Of a stretch of 7,043 nucleotides of DNA, positions 5,093-7,043 are shown one piece after another. Under the pieces are notes generated by a model, which saw nothing but the letters and a program-made list of their open reading frames with translations, made no database searches and was not told the origin of the DNA. Made by a program: the position numbers and the translations under genes. How positions within the stretch are numbered: the stretch's first letter is position 1; each line of letters begins with the position of its first letter. Origin of the DNA: Thermoproteota archaeon (GTDB taxonomy: Archaea > Thermoproteota > Methanomethylicia > Methanomethylicales > Methanomethylicaceae); assembly GCA_004347955.1 (NCBI GenBank), contig QNVH01000028.1, positions 2,033-9,075 on the forward strand. The letters run 5' to 3'.

Positions 5093-6540
5093 CTCTCTTC
5101 GCCTCCCACCCCTAGGAACACCTCTATCCCTTCTGGTCCTCTCTCAAAAGAAGCTGCCAAAAGGTAGACAATCGATGATACAATAATCGTCCACGCATTC
5201 ATGGGAACCCCCAGTGGCGTCATTTTAGTGAAATACAATGAGATGGCCACCGCGAAACCTGAGATCAAGGTTAAGACGGCGGACGCCCTTCCTCCCCTCT
5301 TCCATAAAAACATTCCGATGACTATGGGCGCCTGCGGGAGTAGGAGCGAGGATGAGAGCACAGAGAGATCCACAATAAAGCCAGGTCTGGCAAGCGCAAA
5401 GGCTGTGCACGCAAGCGCCAAAACACCTAACGTGGCCCTCCCAACAAGGAGCTTCAGACGGGTTGACTCAGGCCTGTAGCTTTCGTAAATGTCCCTCGCC
5501 GCCATGGAGCTCAATGTCAGCAGAATCCCGTCTATAGTCGACACTGAGGCTGCCAGCACCGCCACGAGCCCAAGCACCCCAATCCACAAAGGCGCCATCC
5601 CTAGCAATGTGGGAGTGACGGAGTCCCTATAGGTGACCATCGGGAAAGAGCCTTCAATTGTGAGCCCCCTGAGCATAAGTCCTAAGAGAGTCACAAGTAA
5701 TGTGAAGAGTAATCCGTAGGCTCCAAACCAGACGATCATAGACCTCAGAGTCTTATGATCTTTGGGTGAGAAAAGTCGCTGCACCACCTGTGGGTTCGTG
5801 ATGGCGAAGAAGAACCAGGGGATAGTCATGTTGAGGAATGTGGAGAATGACCAGTACTGATTTGGCACATAGGATAAAGGTCCTAGTGAAGCAAAATCGA
5901 AACCCCTGGCCGAATACCCCCATGAGTAGACCCAAAATACCATCAAAAACCCAGTTAACAGCATTATCATTCCTTGAAACACATCTGTCCACCCAACACT
6001 CCACATCCCTGCTATCATTGACCATAGCAGCGCCACCGCAACCGCAATTACCACAGCTGTGACATAAGGTATGGTACCTCCGCTCGCGCCCTCCGCAGCC
6101 ATGGCCACCCCTATGACTTGAGAGGATGCATATGGTATTAGGGAGACGAGTGCCAAGAGCGTCACCGACGCGCCCACCGCTCTGCTACCGTAGCGGGCAC
6201 TCAAAACCTCAGCAGGCGAGACATACCCGTACCTTCTGTGGATCCTCCAATATCTGGGGGCTATAAAGTAGAGCAGTAGCAGCGTCCCCACAAAATAGAT
6301 CAGCTCGAACCCCAGCGCCCCCACACCCGTGGTATACGCGAGCCCAACTAGCCCTATGAACATAAAGGCGCTGTAGGTCGTGGCGGCATAAGAGAGCGTC
6401 GCCAAGAGCGTACCGAACCTGCCACTTGCCGTGTAAAAGTCCTTGAAGTCCCTTTTCAGGAACTTTTTGGAGAAGAATGCTATCGCGCTTCCAACCCCAA
6501 GGTATATTATAACAGAGATGTAAACTGCTAGTTGCTCCAT
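5089..6540 (-). CDS. Sodium:solute symporter (SSS family)
   Basis: The 483-residue protein has about 13 hydrophobic helices and the SSS layout. An N-terminal helix is followed by RDFKDFYTASGRFG (30-43), then the Na-site helix SYAATTYSAFMFIG (50-63). GMWSVGWTDVFQGMIML (178-194) and PQVVQRLFSPKDHKTLRSM (250-268) are family signatures. AASVSTIDGILLTLSS (330-345) is the helix whose S334/T335 correspond to the Na2-site Ser/Thr pair of PutP. The family couples uptake of sugars, amino acids, vitamins or carboxylates to the sodium gradient; resemblance is to the PanF/monocarboxylate branch, but the substrate is not readable. The start is ATG 6540-6538 behind GGAGG (6552-6548, 7-base spacer). The gene begins 4 bases after a 55-residue membrane protein of the kind that often accompanies SSS permeases, and its TGA overlaps the presumed CTG start of the JAMM gene. 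Confidence 0.95.
   Translation of the reverse strand: MEQLAVYISVIIYLGVGSAIAFFSKKFLKRDFKDFYTASGRFGTLLATLSYAATTYSAFMFIGLVGLAYTTGVGALGFELIYFVGTLLLLYFIAPRYWRIHRRYGYVSPAEVLSARYGSRAVGASVTLLALVSLIPYASSQVIGVAMAAEGASGGTIPYVTAVVIAVAVALLWSMIAGMWSVGWTDVFQGMIMLLTGFLMVFWVYSWGYSARGFDFASLGPLSYVPNQYWSFSTFLNMTIPWFFFAITNPQVVQRLFSPKDHKTLRSMIVWFGAYGLLFTLLVTLLGLMLRGLTIEGSFPMVTYRDSVTPTLLGMAPLWIGVLGLVAVLAASVSTIDGILLTLSSMAARDIYESYRPESTRLKLLVGRATLGVLALACTAFALARPGFIVDLSVLSSSLLLPQAPIVIGMFLWKRGGRASAVLTLISGFAVAISLYFTKMTPLGVPMNAWTIIVSSIVYLLAASFERGPEGIEVFLGVGGEES
5102..5106 (-). promoter_or_regulatory. Shine-Dalgarno site for the CTG-start JAMM gene
   Basis: On the minus strand GGTGGGAGG ends at 5102, with the GGAGG core at 5106-5102. 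It lies within the last codons of the symporter gene and 9 bases before CTG 5092. It is the only strong site near any possible start of the JAMM frame; the alternative GTG at 5029 has only AAGGA almost touching it. Confidence 0.55.
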
Positions 6541-6544
6541 TCAC

Positions 6545-6712
6545 CTACCTCCGCATGGAAATTGCCACAAATATCAGGTACACGATGGATAGCCCAGTCC
6601 AGAAAATGAACGTGAACGGTCCATCAACCCCACTGAGCACAAGGTATGGAATAAGGTACATCAAAATTACCACTATGAGCGAAAATAATAGGAAGGCCTT
6701 TTTTTCAATCAT
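6545..6712 (-). CDS. Small two-helix membrane protein, SSS-symporter partner (DUF3311-like)
   Basis: A 55-residue frame runs from ATG 6712-6710 to TAG 6547-6545. It has a short charged N-terminus (MIEKK), a hydrophobic helix (about 6-26, ending YLIPYLVL), a short loop SGVDGPF and a second helix (about 33-51), and it ends SMRR. A small protein with two helices and an IP motif at the end of helix 1 directly upstream of an SSS permease is a known arrangement (DUF3311/YhdT-like proteins, for example before PanF-like and monocarboxylate permeases). I assign it there by size, topology and position rather than by a profile. The stop is 4 bases before the symporter ATG, and the symporter's SD overlaps its last codons, so the two are co-translated. 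A TATA-like element 28 bases before its ATG suggests a leaderless message. It probably assists assembly or function of the symporter. Confidence 0.8.
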   Translation of the reverse strand: MIEKKAFLLFSLIVVILMYLIPYLVLSGVDGPFTFIFWTGLSIVYLIFVAISMRR

Positions 6713-6733
6713 GGATAGGATAAACCGCCTATC

Positions 6734-6746
6734 TTTTTAATAAACC
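6734..6746 (-). promoter_or_regulatory. TATA-box promoter of the five-gene minus-strand block
   Basis: On the minus strand GGTTTATTAAAAA spans 6746-6734, with the TATA-like TTTATTAAA at 6744-6736. Its centre is about 28 bases upstream of ATG 6712-6710, so transcription would begin at or within a few bases of the start codon. No GGAGG-type site precedes this ATG, which fits a leaderless first gene, while all downstream genes of the block do have SD sites. It lies in the 70-base gap after upp. Confidence 0.55.
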
Positions 6747-6782
6747 TTGTCAAATCCTTCCCACAAAAATGAATTGGGGCCT

Positions 6783-7043
6783 TCACCCAAAGGCCCTATC
6801 TCCGGCGTCTCCGAGACCTGGCAGTATGTAACCATGGTCATTTAATCCATCATCCACAGCCACGGTAAAGATCTCAATGTTTGGATATTTGTCTCTAATG
6901 CGCTGAATTCCCAGCGGCGCACATATCACCGTCGCAATTACGGCACGTTTGGGGTGGTTGTCCCTGATAACCTCATCCAAAACTGCGAGGAGTGTGCAGC
7001 CTGAAGCCAACATGGGGTCTGCCACTATCAAAGTATCGTTTGG
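6783..7043 (-). CDS. upp: Uracil phosphoribosyltransferase, C-terminal part
   Basis: Eighty-six residues and a TGA (6785-6783) are visible; the 5' part lies beyond the right edge. The frame is open to the last base, reading PNDTLIVADPMLASGCT, so the apparent start at 7031 is only an internal TTG. DPMLASGCT is the PRPP-binding loop of uracil phosphoribosyltransferase (usual form DPMLATGGS). The C-terminal GYILPGLGDAGDRAFG is the family's uracil-binding region (GY(I/V)xPGLGDAGDR). The enzyme makes UMP and pyrophosphate from uracil and PRPP in pyrimidine salvage, in the cytosol. The fragment ends at the expected family C-terminus. It is transcribed in the same direction as the five-gene block but is separated from it by 70 bases with a separate TATA element. 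A short oligo-T run (TTTTT, 6769-6765) 13 bases after the stop is a possible weak archaeal terminator. Confidence 0.95.
   Translation of the reverse strand, partial: PNDTLIVADPMLASGCTLLAVLDEVIRDNHPKRAVIATVICAPLGIQRIRDKYPNIEIFTVAVDDGLNDHGYILPGLGDAGDRAFG

Noticed and set aside
4703..5186. Plus-strand open frames opposite the JAMM and symporter genes
   Set aside because: They are antisense shadows of well-supported minus-strand genes, with no motif, promoter or SD of their own.
6699..6705. T-run on the plus strand considered as a terminator
   Set aside because: It lies within the 55-residue coding region (encoding KK) and no plus-strand gene ends nearby.

Overview
This window looks archaeal. 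The promoters carry TATA-box elements, Shine-Dalgarno sites of the GGAGG/GGGGG/GGTG type precede most starts, TTG start codons are common, and there is a stand-alone JAMM/MPN metalloprotease of the archaeal AfJAMM type. Arg codons are mostly AGG/AGA and Ile is often ATA, a bias seen in many thermophilic archaea. The lineage cannot be fixed from sequence reading alone; an archaeon of the TACK type is a guess.

Left block, plus strand (1-3226). The window opens with the last 64 codons of an unrecognised gene. A compact promoter follows (218-270), in which a TATA box is flanked by two diverged copies of an inverted-repeat operator, with a third palindrome overlapping the downstream copy. It drives a tight three-gene iron/manganese operon: a two-domain DtxR/MntR-type metal-dependent repressor; a second, diverged DtxR-like protein whose C-terminus is a FeoA (SH3-like) domain; and FeoB, the GTPase-coupled Fe(II) transporter. 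The likely logic is metal-responsive autoregulation of ferrous iron uptake. The second gene supplies the FeoA part fused to a winged-helix/metal-sensor-like module, in place of separate FeoA and FeoC.

Right block, minus strand (6746 down to 3207). One promoter, probably giving a leaderless transcript, precedes five closely packed genes. In order of transcription they are a 55-residue two-helix membrane protein, a sodium:solute symporter (SSS family), a JAMM metalloprotease that appears to start at a CTG codon in a CTGA overlap, a membrane-anchored protein with a degenerate LAGLIDADG homing-endonuclease fold, and a HIT-family nucleotide hydrolase/transferase. Junctions are +4, -4, +12 and +11 bases. 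The HIT gene converges on feoB and the two coding regions overlap by 20 bases.

Right edge (6783-7043, minus). This is the C-terminal part of uracil phosphoribosyltransferase (upp), transcribed towards the five-gene block and separated from the 55-residue gene by 70 bases.

The items most worth a second look are the membrane-tethered LAGLIDADG pseudo-endonuclease with both catalytic aspartates replaced by glycine, the tandem pair of differently wired DtxR paralogues under a complex operator, and the CTG-start JAMM gene. No RNA genes, CRISPR arrays or insertion sequences were seen, and there is no gene-free stretch over 300 bases.
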